A DNA stretch of 64,000 nucleotides from NCBI RefSeq assembly GCF_003001815.1, contig NZ_PVMZ01000005.1:248001-312000 (forward strand), written 5' to 3'. This DNA comes from Actinoplanes italicus. Lineage in GTDB: Bacteria; Actinomycetota; Actinomycetes; Mycobacteriales; Micromonosporaceae. Positions 19,296 through 28,596 of the stretch are shown here, piece by piece; within the stretch, counting starts at the first letter, position 1; the number at the start of each line of letters is the position of its first letter. A program made the position numbers and the translations under genes. Below the pieces are notes generated by a model. The model ran no database searches, was not told the DNA's origin, and saw only the letters and a list, made by a program, of their open reading frames with translations.

Positions 19296-19958
19296 ATGTT
19301 TCCGCGCAGCCCGGCCGTACGTCTGACACTGCTCGTCGTTCTGGTGTCGTCGTTCGCCGCCGCCGTCGCCGTGTTCGGCGTGCCCGAGCCGGCCGCGCTG
19401 GCGGCCGAGGTGTCCGGGCTCGGTGCGGCCGGGCCGGTCGTGGTCGTCGCCGCCTCGGCGTTTCTGCTGCTCGCGTTGGTGCCGCGGTCGGTGCTGGCGG
19501 CCGGTGCCGGGCTGGTCTTCGGACCGTTGGCGGGCGGGATCTACGTGCTGGCGGGTGCGACCCTGGCGGCGCTGGCGGCTTTCGCGGCGGGACGGGCGCT
19601 GGGGCGTGACTTCGTCGCCTCCCGAGCCCGCCTGGCCGCGGTCGGCGGCTGGCTGACCCGGCGCGGGATGGTGGGCGTAGCTCTGCTGCGGATCTTGCCT
19701 GTCGCACCGTTCGGGCTGGTCAGCTACGGGTTCGGCACCACCGGCATCCGGGTCGGGAGCTACCTGGCCGGTACGGCGGCAGGCGCGGCCCCGAGCACGT
19801 TCGTGTATGCGTCGCTCGGTGACAGCGCGCTCAGCCCGGGCAGTCCCGGTTTCCTCGTCTCCGTTGCCGCCGCCGCGCTGCTCGCCGCCGGTGGTGCGGC
19901 CGCGGCGGCGATGCTGCGGCGACGGGAACCGCGTACCGACACCGTACGCGTGCCTTAA
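19296..19958 (+). CDS. TVP38/TMEM64 (VTT-domain) membrane protein
   Basis: 220 aa, about five hydrophobic segments. LVPRSVLAAGAGLVFGPLAG and the C-terminal GMVGVALLRILPVAPFGLVS, with G-x-x-x-G/P-rich loops, match the VTT (SNARE-associated) fold shared with DedA proteins. VTT proteins are linked to lipid scrambling and membrane homeostasis, but this member's substrate is unknown. Start at the ATG 19296; the frame is open upstream only as antisense of the epimerase. Confidence 0.8.
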   Translation: MFPRSPAVRLTLLVVLVSSFAAAVAVFGVPEPAALAAEVSGLGAAGPVVVVAASAFLLLALVPRSVLAAGAGLVFGPLAGGIYVLAGATLAALAAFAAGRALGRDFVASRARLAAVGGWLTRRGMVGVALLRILPVAPFGLVSYGFGTTGIRVGSYLAGTAAGAAPSTFVYASLGDSALSPGSPGFLVSVAAAALLAAGGAAAAAMLRRREPRTDTVRVP

Positions 19959-20016
19959 ACTCCAACATATGTGGCGTAAGTCACATCTGCTTTGAAATCT
20001 TTCAGAGCGGAGTACG

Positions 20017-20032
20017 CGCTCCGATCGGAGCG
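20017..20032. promoter_or_regulatory. Perfect 16-bp palindrome upstream of the second chemoreceptor
   Basis: CGCTCCGATCGGAGCG is fully self-complementary and lies 55 bp before the receptor start. It could be an operator for a dimeric regulator or the core of a hairpin in the 5' leader. The rest of the 19959-20087 gap has no gene. Confidence 0.45.
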
Positions 20033-20087
20033 GCGAGACCAGAGCAAGACACCCGACGGTGGTCTCCCGAATCGAGAGGCACCGTAG

Positions 20088-21665
20088 ATGCCCTGGTTGT
20101 ATCGTGTCACCACGCGACTGGTCGCCGCGTTCGTCATCCCCCTCGTCGTGCTCTGCGTCGTCGGTGCCCTGGCGTACCGCAACACCAGCACCCTGGAGAC
20201 CAACAGCGGTCAGGTCGTCCACACCTACGAGGTCCTGCAGGGTCTCGAGGAGATCACCGGCACGCTCAAGAACGCCGAGACCGGCCAGCGGGGCTACCTG
20301 ATCACCGGCAAGGACTCCTACCTCGCCCCGTTCGACAGCGCCTCCAAGTCGATCGACGGGCTGATCGACGTCGTCGCCAAGCTGACCGCCGACAACCCGG
20401 CCCAGCAGAAGCGCATCGACGCGCTGCGCCCGCTGGTCCAGGCCAAGTTCGCCGAGCTGAACGAAACCATCGAACTGCGCCGCACCCAGGGGTTCGCCGC
20501 CGCCCGTGACGTCGTGCTGACCGACCAGGGCAAGGCGGTCATGGACGACATCCGCGGCCTGCTGACCGAGATGGCCGAGGCGGAGTCCAGCCTGCTGACG
20601 GTGCGGGCCGCCTCGACCGACGAGACCGCTGACGCGTCGCGGACCGCCGTCGTCACCGGCGTCCTGCTGGCCGCCCTGCTGGTCCTCGTGCTGGCGTGGC
20701 TGCTGTCGCGCAGCATCCTGCGCCCGCTGGCGGCCCTGACCGGGCGGCTCGCCGAGATCGCCGACGGCGAGGGCGACCTGACCCAGCGCGTCGACGAGTC
20801 ACGGCGTGACGAGTTCGGCACCCTGGGCGCGACGTTCAACCGGTTCGTCGCCAAGCTGGCGGGCATCATCTCGCAGATCGGTGAGCAGGCCGACTCGCTC
20901 GCCGGGGCCAGTGAGGAGCTGTCGGCCGGCACCCGTCAGATCGCCGGCTCGGCGCAGCAGACCTCACGCGAGGTCGGTACGGTCGCCGACTCCACCGACT
21001 CGATGAGCAACGCCCTGACCACGGTCGCGGCCGGCGCCGAGGAGATGGGCGCCTCCATCCGGGAGATCGCCAACAGCACGTCGGACGCCAGCCTGGCCGG
21101 TGTCGAGGCGGTCCGGGTCGCCGAGGAGGCCAGCAAGACCGTGACGGCGCTCGGCAACTCGTCGGCGGAGATCAGCAACGTCGTCAAGTTCATCACCGCG
21201 ATCGCCGAGCAGACCAACCTGCTGGCCTTGAACGCCACCATCGAGGCGGCCCGGGCCGGGGAGTCCGGCAAGGGCTTCGCGGTGGTCGCGAGCGAGGTCA
21301 AGGAACTGGCGCAGGAGACCGCGCGGGCGACCGAGGACATCAGCCGCCGGGTGCACGACATCCAGCTGAGCGCGAGCGCCACCAGCGAGGCGATCAGCCG
21401 GGTCACCGAGATCGTCGCGCGGGTCAACGACTACCAGACCACGATCGCCTCGGCGGTCGAGGAGCAGACCGCGACCACGTCCGAGATGTCGCGCAACGTC
21501 ACCGAGGCGTCGTCGAGCAGCCGGGAGATCTCGAGCAGCCTGTCGACGGTGTCCACGGCCGTGTCCGAGACGTCGACCGCGATCGACTCCTCGGAGCAGG
21601 CCGTCGCCGACCTCGCCCGGATGAGCTCGGCCCTGCACGGCCTGGTCGGTCAGTTCAAGTACTGA
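20088..21665 (+). CDS. Methyl-accepting chemotaxis protein with CHASE3 sensor
   Basis: 525 aa. TM1 at about 10-29; the extracytoplasmic region contains [18 protein letters not shown], the CHASE3 signature; TM2 about 185-206; HAMP ([20 protein letters not shown]); then the MA coiled coil with [20 protein letters not shown] at the signalling tip and a final VGQFKY. It shares the MA domain with the receptor at 2859 but has a different sensor, so the two should read different signals into one CheA/CheW array. GAGAGG precedes the ATG. Confidence 0.93.
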   Translation: MPWLYRVTTRLVAAFVIPLVVLCVVGALAYRNTSTLETNSGQVVHTYEVLQGLEEITGTLKNAETGQRGYLITGKDSYLAPFDSASKSIDGLIDVVAKLTADNPAQQKRIDALRPLVQAKFAELNETIELRRTQGFAAARDVVLTDQGKAVMDDIRGLLTEMAEAESSLLTVRAASTDETADASRTAVVTGVLLAALLVLVLAWLLSRSILRPLAALTGRLAEIADGEGDLTQRVDESRRDEFGTLGATFNRFVAKLAGIISQIGEQADSLAGASEELSAGTRQIAGSAQQTSREVGTVADSTDSMSNALTTVAAGAEEMGASIREIANSTSDASLAGVEAVRVAEEASKTVTALGNSSAEISNVVKFITAIAEQTNLLALNATIEAARAGESGKGFAVVASEVKELAQETARATEDISRRVHDIQLSASATSEAISRVTEIVARVNDYQTTIASAVEEQTATTSEMSRNVTEASSSSREISSSLSTVSTAVSETSTAIDSSEQAVADLARMSSALHGLVGQFKY

Positions 21666-21670
21666 CCGTC

Positions 21671-22402
21671 TCAGGAGGTGCACGGCGTACCGTCGATGCG
21701 GCAGTCCTCGGGCGCCGCGTCGATCAGGGTCGCGCCGTGCACCTCGAACGAGAACGTGACCTGCTCGCCCGGCGCGACCGCGGCGGTCGTCCCGTCCGGG
21801 ACGAACGTCCACACGGCATCCTGCTGCGTGGCGGTCGCGCCTTTGACCTCGTTGATCCACAGAGTGGACCGGGGCAGCGTGACGGTGACGGTCCATCCGG
21901 TACGGCTCGCGGCGCCCGGATTGGCGACGGTCACCTCGGTCCGGTAGCCAAGCAGCCCGACCACGTACGGCGTGGTGGTGTAACCGGCGGCCAGCGCCAC
22001 CGGAGCCACGCTCGCGCTCGCCACCGGCGACCGTGATCCGGCGATGCCCGCCGCGCGTGCCGGCGACCGGGAGACGACGGCGGCCGGTGAGGTGACGGCC
22101 GCCGACGGGGAGACCGACGGGGACACCGTGACCGGCGCGGGCTGCCCCTCCGGCAGCCCGGCGGCCTCCTCGGGTTTGACCGACTGCTGGTACGGCCGGG
22201 TCACCAGCAGCACGACCAGCACCGCCGTGATCGCCACCGCGGCCAGCGCACCGGTGACCAGCAGCAACCGCGCGGCCAGCGGGCGGCGCCCGCCTCCGGC
22301 CCGGCGGACCCGGGGTTCCGGCGACGGACCGGCCAGCATGGCCGTGGCCACCCGCCACGCGGCGTCACGAACGACGTCCGCGGGCGTTCGCCTCTCACTC
22401 AT
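21671..22402 (-). CDS. Membrane-anchored protein with CBM2-like extracellular domain
   Basis: 243 aa. A cytoplasmic ~40-residue Arg-rich start is followed by one TM (42-68), a Pro/Ser/Ala-rich linker (about 75-145) and a C-terminal beta-sandwich. This has YRTEVTVANPGAASRTGWTV and AVAPGEQVTFSFEVHG, the strand pattern and buried Trp of CBM2-type carbohydrate-binding modules, and ends in a short Cys pair. It probably binds polysaccharide or cell-wall glycan outside the membrane. The ATG overlaps the stop of the upstream sensor gene by 8 nt, making it the last gene of the ini-linked sensory operon. Confidence 0.7.
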   Translation of the reverse strand: MSERRTPADVVRDAAWRVATAMLAGPSPEPRVRRAGGGRRPLAARLLLVTGALAAVAITAVLVVLLVTRPYQQSVKPEEAAGLPEGQPAPVTVSPSVSPSAAVTSPAAVVSRSPARAAGIAGSRSPVASASVAPVALAAGYTTTPYVVGLLGYRTEVTVANPGAASRTGWTVTVTLPRSTLWINEVKGATATQQDAVWTFVPDGTTAAVAPGEQVTFSFEVHGATLIDAAPEDCRIDGTPCTS

Positions 22403-24089
22403 TGCCGACCGCCTGCAGGTCGGCGTCCGGCTCGGCCTCGGTGTCGGCGTGCCCGGTGACCAGGGTCGGCGGAATGCGCACGGCCGCGACGAGTCCGCCG
22501 CCGGGTCCGTTGACGAGTTCGACCGCGACGTCCTGGCGGGCCGCGAACCGGCCTGCCGCCCACAACCCCCACCAGGTGCCACCGGGCGGCGGTTCGGACG
22601 CGGCCATCACCTCGTGACCGGTGGCGATGTCGTCGTCGGTCATGCCGGGGCCCACGTCGGTGATCGTGATCAGGTAGCCGGTGCCGTCGTGCTGACCGGC
22701 GACCACGATCGGCGAGTCGGCCGGGGCGAAGGTGGCGGCGTTCTCGATCAGTTCGGCGAGCAGATGGGTCACGTCGGTCACGGCGGTCCCGGCCAGGTAG
22801 GTCGGCTCGGGGCCGGCCATGGTGACCCGATCGTGATCACCGATCTCGGCGGCCGCGTCCCGCAGGACATCGGCCATCGGGACCAGGCGCGGCCAGCGGC
22901 GCTCCAGGATGCCGCCGGTGAGCATGGCGCCCTTCTCGACATTGCGGCGCAGCCTGCTGCCGAGGTTCCCGGCCCGCCGCAGGTCGGCGGCCGTCTCCTC
23001 GTCGGCGGCACGGCGGGCCAGCGCGTCGAGCAGCCGCAGCTGCCGGTGCAGCAGACCCTGGTTGCGGCGCTCGAGGTCGTGCAGCAGCCCGTCGGGCCGG
23101 TGCCGCGGTCCGGCTAAGGCGGTCCGGTGGGCCGGGGCCGGATCCGCGTTGCCGGCGGTACGCCTGCGCAGCGCCACGACAAGCAGGGCGATCAGCGCGA
23201 CGAGACCCACACCGGCGACGGCTCCGGCCCAGACGGTCGCCGTCACCGCCCGTGGGGTCGCGGCGGCGGCGGCCTCCTGCACCGCGCGGTCCTGCAGATC
23301 CCACAGTGCCGTGTTGAGCTCGTTGAACGTGGGTGACCAGGCGGCCGGGTCCGGGATGCCGCTGGATTCGGCCGCGAGGTCGTTCTCGATGGCGTGCAGC
23401 CGGGCCATCGCCGGTGCGGCGGCCAGATCCCGGTGGCGGCGGTCGGCCTCGGGCGGCAGGCCCGCTCCCGCGGCGGTGAACAGGGCACGCCGGGTGCCGG
23501 CGAGCTGCGTGAGCCGGATCCGGTCGGTCTCGGTCGGGCCGCGCCCGGCCGCGGTGGCGGCCAGCAGGGCATCCTGCTCGGCGAGGATCTCCCGGGACCG
23601 GCTCAGGGCGAGGATGCCGTCGCCGGTGCTGCCGCCCGGGGCGGTGCGCACGGTCGGTGCGGCGGCACCGGACGGGTCGATCACATCGGCGTACGCGGTG
23701 ACGGCCTGCCGCCGGTCGAGGTCGCCGTCGTCGATCGAGGACCGCAGCTCGGGCAGCCGTTCCATGCGTTTGAGCAGCTCGTCGGCCGTACGCTCCGCCT
23801 CCGAAGTGGTGAGCAGGTGCAGCCAGGACCGATCCGCCCGCCGCAACCGCCCGGCCGCGTCGTCGGTCCGGGCCCGCTGGGCGTTCACTTCCACGACCGG
23901 CGGGCCGGTGACCGTGAGCCGTCGTTCCGCCTCCAGGGCGAGAACCGCCTCGTCGACCGGCCGGTCCAGCCGGTCGGTGGTGACCCGGTCGGCGAGCGCC
24001 CGGACGGCCGTGGTGGTGGCCGGGACGGCGGCCGCGGCCCAGAACGCGACCAGCAGCACCGCGCCGATCAGCCGGAGACGGCGGCTCAC
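22395..24089 (-). CDS. NIT-domain sensor, histidine-kinase-like, likely without phospho-acceptor His
   Basis: 564 aa from a GTG that overlaps the stop of the LuxR gene (GTGA). TM1 at 7-28; extracytoplasmic helical NIT-like (nitrate/nitrite-sensing) domain about 30-275; TM2 285-308; then a coiled linker and an HATPase domain with LLAELIENAATFAP (N box, about 443-456) and DVGPGMT (478-484). In the dimerisation helix, RRAGNLGSRLRRNVEKG sits where related conservon CvnA-type kinases have L-D-H-L-A-T-R; the His appears replaced by Asn. The later G-rich lid (GGTWWGLWAAGRFA) is also atypical. It may bind nucleotide and signal without phosphotransfer. Confidence 0.8.
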   Translation of the reverse strand: MSRRLRLIGAVLLVAFWAAAAVPATTTAVRALADRVTTDRLDRPVDEAVLALEAERRLTVTGPPVVEVNAQRARTDDAAGRLRRADRSWLHLLTTSEAERTADELLKRMERLPELRSSIDDGDLDRRQAVTAYADVIDPSGAAAPTVRTAPGGSTGDGILALSRSREILAEQDALLAATAAGRGPTETDRIRLTQLAGTRRALFTAAGAGLPPEADRRHRDLAAAPAMARLHAIENDLAAESSGIPDPAAWSPTFNELNTALWDLQDRAVQEAAAAATPRAVTATVWAGAVAGVGLVALIALLVVALRRRTAGNADPAPAHRTALAGPRHRPDGLLHDLERRNQGLLHRQLRLLDALARRAADEETAADLRRAGNLGSRLRRNVEKGAMLTGGILERRWPRLVPMADVLRDAAAEIGDHDRVTMAGPEPTYLAGTAVTDVTHLLAELIENAATFAPADSPIVVAGQHDGTGYLITITDVGPGMTDDDIATGHEVMAASEPPPGGTWWGLWAAGRFAARQDVAVELVNGPGGGLVAAVRIPPTLVTGHADTEAEPDADLQAVGNE

Positions 24090-26533
24090 GGGGTGGCCTC
24101 CGGGTCGCCGAGGAGTTCGCGCAGCCGGCTGAGCAGTTCGTGCCGGTCGGCGCAGCCCAGTCGCTGCCGGATACGTGCCATGTGATGCTCCACGGTCTTC
24201 GCCGACAGGTACAGCCGGTCGGCGATCTGCTTGTACGTCATTCCGGCCAGGACCAGCGCGCCGACCTCGCGTTCCCGCGCGCTGAGCAGCTGCTGGCCGG
24301 TGGTCACGGCCGGGCTGTCCGCCCGGGTTCCGCGGTCCTGCATGGCGCGGGCCGAGTCGAGCAGCAGCGCCATGGCCTTGCGGTCGGAGGTGCGGATCGC
24401 GGCCTGCCCGGCGAGCCGGGCCGCGTCCCAGGTGAGCCCGGCCAGGCTCAGCGTCCGGGAGGCCGCCACCACCGCCTCCGGATCGGCCTGCCCGGTCAGG
24501 ACCTCCAGCCAGACCGCGGCGGCGTCGGCGAACGCGGCGGCGTACGGCCCGGCGGACCGGCCGCCGTCCAGCAGCGCGGCGTACCGGCGGGCGGTCTGCT
24601 GGTCGTCGGCCAGGATCGCGGCCTGCAGCCGGTACCAGTGCAACAGCACCGTCCACGCCGGCGGATCGCCGAGCTCGGCCAGGAGCCGGTCCGCGTCGGC
24701 GAGATGCCCGGCGACCCGGTGGAGCTCGCCGAGACGGGCCGCGGCGACCGCGAGTTCGCCGAGCGGCAGCAGGTTGAACAGCTCGACCGGCTGGCCGATC
24801 AGCGCCTGGCAGGCGTCCGGCCAGGCGCTGCGCAGGCCGACCAGGTCACCGTTACGGCGGGCCAGGGCGACCCGCAGCGCGGCGGCGAACAGGTCGTCGC
24901 GGCCCTGGGCGGCGGTGGCCTCGGCCGTGGCCGGCAGCCGCTGCTCCACCTCGGCGAGCCGGCCGCGCAGCAGCAGCACCCAGGAGCGCAGCAGGTGGTG
25001 CCGGGTGGCGAGCAGCGCACCGCCGGTGCTCCGGTGCTCGGCCCGGGTCAGCAGGGTGTCGGCGACGTCGAGTTCGGTGCAGTGCAGGGCGAGCAGGGCA
25101 CCGGCCGCGGCCGGGCTGTCCGGCAGCAGCGCGGCCGGGCCGACCGGGTCGATCAGGGTGGCCGCCTGGACCAGGCTGGACAGGGCGGTGGCGGGTGAGC
25201 CGGTCACCGATTCGGCGGTTCCGCGGGCCATCAGGGTCGCGGCGGCGCTGAGCGAGGTCGGCGGGCGGCCGGTGGTGTCGTCGGGGCGGATCAGCCGCTG
25301 GGCGTCGGCGAGCCGTCCGACGGCGATCAGGCCGACCGCGGCGAAGCCGTTCGCGACGTCGGTGCCGGCCCACTCGTGCAGCCGGACGGCCTGGGCGGTC
25401 TGGCCGCGGTGGGCCAGGACGGTGGCCGCGACGTACGCGGCCTCGGCCCGCTGCTCGGGCGTTCCGGCGGCCAGCACCTGGTCGGTGAGCCGCGACGCGT
25501 GGTCGAGGTCCCCGGCAAGGGCGGTGGCCAGGGCCCGCCGGGACGCCGTGGTGCGACCGGCTCCGGCGGCGGCCGCGAACAGTTCCGCGGCCAGCGCCGG
25601 GTCGTCGCCGAGGGCCTCCTCGCCGGCCGCCTCGTAGACGTGGCCGAGGCCGCTGCCGGCGGCGCCGGGCACCAGGCCGGGTGCGGCGGCCACCCGCAGC
25701 AGAGGGCGGACCAGCGGCAGGACCGGGCCGCCGCGGGCCATCTGCAGGGCGGCGAGACGCTGCCGTACGTCGATGCGCTGGCTGATCGGGGCGAGCGCGG
25801 CGATCGCCCGCCGGGCCAGCGGGACAAGGGTGCCGTCGGCGGCCAGCATGCCGGTGGCCCGGCCCGCGTCGACGAGCTCGGCGACGTTCGCGTCATGGTC
25901 GAGTACCGCGGCGACCAGGTCGAACGACAGCCCGGCACCGGCTTCGACGGCCAGCAGCAGGGTGCGCACACTCGCGTCGAGCTCGTCGAATTCGGCGGCG
26001 AACGGGGCCAGCGCCGCGACCGGCACGTGCGGCGGGCTGCCCGGGCCGGCGGGAGGCAGCGCGTCGGCGAGGCGGGTCACGTACCGGGCGATGCCGGAGG
26101 TCTGAGCGATCACCCAGGCGACCAGCTCGTCGGTCGGGGCGCTCAGGTGCTCGGCGACCTGGGCGGGGGTCAGCGCGGGCAGGGTGATGGCCGGGCCGCC
26201 ACGGCGCAGCACCTCGATGAGCCGCAGCAGTTCCGGGCGTCGGGGCCACGGCCGGTGCGCGACCACGATCCGCGCGTCCGGACGTTCGGCGTGCTCACGC
26301 AGCTCGTCGAGCTGCTGCGGGGTGAGCAGGTGGGCGTCGTCGATCAGCAGGACCTGGTCGGCGGCCGGGTGCCGTGGCGGCCAGGGCCCGGCGACGCTCG
26401 CCCCGGCGCTGCGGTACGCGTCGGTCAGCTGCCGCAGCAGGGCGGTCTTGCCGTGCCCGCCGGGGGCGCCCACGCAGGCGTGCAGCGGCGCGGCCGGGTC
26501 GGCGGTGACCCGGGCCAGGACGGAGGTGGTCAT
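24086..26533 (-). CDS. Large LuxR-type STAND ATPase regulator, IniR/LAL-like
   Basis: 815 aa. The N-terminal ATPase has Walker A GAPGGHGKT (22-30) and Walker B VLLIDDAH (61-68). A long Ala-rich helical-repeat region (TPR-like, about 270-730) leads to a C-terminal LuxR helix-turn-helix, LSAREREVGALVLAGMTYKQ to KTVEHHMARIRQRLG (about 748-800). This is the MalT/LAL architecture. In mycobacteria the iniBAC genes are controlled by IniR, a multidomain signal-transduction ATPase, and this gene is placed likewise, opposite an ini-like operon. It overlaps its upstream neighbour (ATGA at 26530-26533) and its downstream one (GTGA). It likely activates the divergent promoter. Confidence 0.85.
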   Translation of the reverse strand: MTTSVLARVTADPAAPLHACVGAPGGHGKTALLRQLTDAYRSAGASVAGPWPPRHPAADQVLLIDDAHLLTPQQLDELREHAERPDARIVVAHRPWPRRPELLRLIEVLRRGGPAITLPALTPAQVAEHLSAPTDELVAWVIAQTSGIARYVTRLADALPPAGPGSPPHVPVAALAPFAAEFDELDASVRTLLLAVEAGAGLSFDLVAAVLDHDANVAELVDAGRATGMLAADGTLVPLARRAIAALAPISQRIDVRQRLAALQMARGGPVLPLVRPLLRVAAAPGLVPGAAGSGLGHVYEAAGEEALGDDPALAAELFAAAAGAGRTTASRRALATALAGDLDHASRLTDQVLAAGTPEQRAEAAYVAATVLAHRGQTAQAVRLHEWAGTDVANGFAAVGLIAVGRLADAQRLIRPDDTTGRPPTSLSAAATLMARGTAESVTGSPATALSSLVQAATLIDPVGPAALLPDSPAAAGALLALHCTELDVADTLLTRAEHRSTGGALLATRHHLLRSWVLLLRGRLAEVEQRLPATAEATAAQGRDDLFAAALRVALARRNGDLVGLRSAWPDACQALIGQPVELFNLLPLGELAVAAARLGELHRVAGHLADADRLLAELGDPPAWTVLLHWYRLQAAILADDQQTARRYAALLDGGRSAGPYAAAFADAAAVWLEVLTGQADPEAVVAASRTLSLAGLTWDAARLAGQAAIRTSDRKAMALLLDSARAMQDRGTRADSPAVTTGQQLLSAREREVGALVLAGMTYKQIADRLYLSAKTVEHHMARIRQRLGCADRHELLSRLRELLGDPEATP

Positions 26534-27492
26534 CGGGCGTCCGCCCGGACCGCCACGCGGTGTCCCGCCGGCACGATCGCGAACGCGTCGGTGGGACCGG
26601 CGACGGCCAGAGGATCGACGGGTACGGCGGGCCGCCCGGCCAGGGCGGCGCCGATCGCCACGGTCATGCGGGGCTGGGGGTCACGCACGACCGGTGCGGG
26701 GAACACCGCGGCGAGCAAGTCGGACACGTACGTGCATACGGTGCCATCCGCTCCGGCGATCAAAATGGCGGAGAGATCGTCGGTTCCGTAACCACGGCTG
26801 CGGACCAGCGCCGCCATGAGATCCACGGTGGGACGGATCAGGCCACGCGCGTCGACCGGGGTGAGGCCGTCCACCTCGAAGCCGCCGACGTCGCTGAGCT
26901 CGGCGGACGCGAGCAGTTCCATCCGGCCCGGCTGCTGCGGCGCAACCAGCGCCACCTCGGCGGTCGACCCGCCGAGCCGGTAGACGCCCAGCAACCCGCC
27001 GGCGGTGGGTGCGCGGCCGGCGGCCTGGTGGCACTCCACCACGGCGCGGGCGCGGGTCACCGGCACGCAACCCATCAGGTCCGCCTCGGCCAGCCCGGCC
27101 TGCAGCAGCCCGAGACGGCCTGCGCCCCAGCCGGACGGATGCGCCACCGCGACGCGGACCGGCGGTTCACCCATGATCTCCCAGACGCGGTCGACCACCC
27201 AGCGGGCCATCGCGGCGGTCAAGCCGTGTGCCGGGAAGTAGCCGCCGCCGAAGTACATCGGCAGCGGATCGCCGACCCGGTGCAGGTAGCCGCCGACCGC
27301 GTCGGCCGGGTGCTGTCCCACCTCGACCGGGACGACGGCACCGTCGGCGGTCATCCGCAGCGCGGAGGCGACCACCGGTGAGCGGACGCCCAGGGAGATC
27401 GGCTCGGCGGGCCCCCAGCCGGGCTCGGCGGGTCGGCAGATGGCCGCTTTGACGGTGCCGACACCGATGTCGATTCCCAGCACGTAGGACAC
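26530..27492 (-). CDS. Hsp70/actin-like ATPase-fold protein
   Basis: 320 aa, first gene of the sensory operon. The N-terminus YVLGIDIGVGTVKAAICRP is the phosphate-1 loop of the actin/Hsp70/sugar-kinase fold. VYRLGGSTAEVALV is the phosphate-2 loop (usually DLGGGT; the Asp is replaced). ILIAGADGTVCTYVSDLLAAVF resembles the adenosine motif, and VAVAHPSGWG the connect region. It is only the nucleotide-binding half; the Hsp70 substrate-binding domain is absent. Such Hsp70-family proteins are found beside actinobacterial dynamin-like genes, but their role is unknown. Its promoter lies in the shared ini control region. Confidence 0.8.
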   Translation of the reverse strand: MSYVLGIDIGVGTVKAAICRPAEPGWGPAEPISLGVRSPVVASALRMTADGAVVPVEVGQHPADAVGGYLHRVGDPLPMYFGGGYFPAHGLTAAMARWVVDRVWEIMGEPPVRVAVAHPSGWGAGRLGLLQAGLAEADLMGCVPVTRARAVVECHQAAGRAPTAGGLLGVYRLGGSTAEVALVAPQQPGRMELLASAELSDVGGFEVDGLTPVDARGLIRPTVDLMAALVRSRGYGTDDLSAILIAGADGTVCTYVSDLLAAVFPAPVVRDPQPRMTVAIGAALAGRPAVPVDPLAVAGPTDAFAIVPAGHRVAVRADAR

Positions 27493-27715
27493 GCGTTCAA
27501 CTCCTCAGACCGGCGGTACCCGATGTTCGTACCAAAAGGTGGGTTTGAAACGTCCCCCCAAAAATCGGGCGCCGAAGATCCCCTAATCCCCTAATCGCCG
27601 GACGGGGCGAGTTGGGGAGCCGACCCCGATGCCCGTGGATGTCCCCGGCCGTAGCTTTCTTCTCGGCGCCGGGCCCGCGCCGTTCGATCCCGCACCAGCG
27701 TCAAGGAGTTCGACA
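27493..27715. promoter_or_regulatory. Divergent control region of the ini-like locus
   Basis: 223 bp between the Hsp70-like and IniB-like starts. It contains the tandem octamer ATCCCCTA-ATCCCCTA followed by ATC (27578-27596) near the centre, two runs of CCAAAA/CCCCAAAAA (27532 and 27555-27564), and an AAGGAG ribosome-binding site at 27703-27708, 7 nt before the iniB-like ATG. The octamers are the best candidate site for the LuxR-type regulator encoded in the leftward operon. Confidence 0.55.
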
Positions 27716-28564
27716 ATGACCTCGCCCACCCTGCAGGACTTCGTTCTCAACCTGATCTACGACCCGGCCGCCCGGTCGGCGTTCGAACTGGACCCGGAGG
27801 CGACCCTGCGGCACGCCGGGCTGGACGACATCACCGCCACCGACGTGCAGCAGGTGCTGCCGCTGGTGATCGACTCCGCCCCGGTCGCCGGCCTGACCGG
27901 CCCGGACGGCATCGACGACCTCACCACCGGCGTGGCCAGCCTGGACGTGGCCGGCGCGGTGGCGCAGCTGCAGGCGATCGCCGCGCAGGTCGCGCCGCAC
28001 GACGCGGTGGAGGTCAACGCCACGAGCAGCGTCAACGTGACGGTGCTGGGCCTGGAGGCCGACGGCCTGGCGCAGGTGTCGGTGCTGCCCGGCGCCCTCG
28101 ACCTGGGTGTCGGCAGCACGGTGACCGTCGGCGGGCTGTCGGCCGACCACGACCCGGCGCTCGATGTGGACAGCGCGGTGGCCGTCACGACCTCGCCCGC
28201 CGACACCTCGTCGCTGTACGGCGTGCAGCCGTACAGCACCGGGACGGCCGACGTCGGACTCAACGACGGGCTCGGCGGAGTCCTCGATACCGTGACGAAC
28301 GTTCCGTCGTTGGTGGAACCCGCCGGATCCGGACTTCTTGACGTCCCGGGGGTCCACGAGGCAACCTCTTCGATCGGATCGTTGATCCAGCCGGACCTCG
28401 GAGCCGTAACGTCGATCGACGCCGTCGACGGCCTGGGCGACACGCTGAACGGTACGGTCAGCGGCGTCGGCGACACCCTGAACGGCGTCACGGGTCTGCT
28501 GGGCGGCGGCCACGACGTCACCGAGCAGCCGCCCGCGCACGGCGAGGTGTTCGGCATCCTGTGA
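27716..28564 (+). CDS. IniB-like protein (IniB N-terminal domain)
   Basis: 282 aa from the ATG behind AAGGAG; an in-frame ATG at 27629 has no such site. Residues 3-60 match the IniB N-terminal domain pattern: LQDFVLNLIYDPAARSAFEL, then DPEATLRHAGLDDITATDVQ. The rest is low-complexity, rich in Val, Ala, Gly, Asp and Thr (repeated LNGT/GDTLNG near 245-265), with no signal peptide or TM. In mycobacteria iniB is the first gene of the isoniazid-inducible iniBAC operon; its molecular role is not settled. The two dynamin-like genes follow at once. Confidence 0.85.
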   Translation: MTSPTLQDFVLNLIYDPAARSAFELDPEATLRHAGLDDITATDVQQVLPLVIDSAPVAGLTGPDGIDDLTTGVASLDVAGAVAQLQAIAAQVAPHDAVEVNATSSVNVTVLGLEADGLAQVSVLPGALDLGVGSTVTVGGLSADHDPALDVDSAVAVTTSPADTSSLYGVQPYSTGTADVGLNDGLGGVLDTVTNVPSLVEPAGSGLLDVPGVHEATSSIGSLIQPDLGAVTSIDAVDGLGDTLNGTVSGVGDTLNGVTGLLGGGHDVTEQPPAHGEVFGIL

Positions 28565-28596
28565 CGGGCACCATGACGAAAGGCTGACGGACGCGG

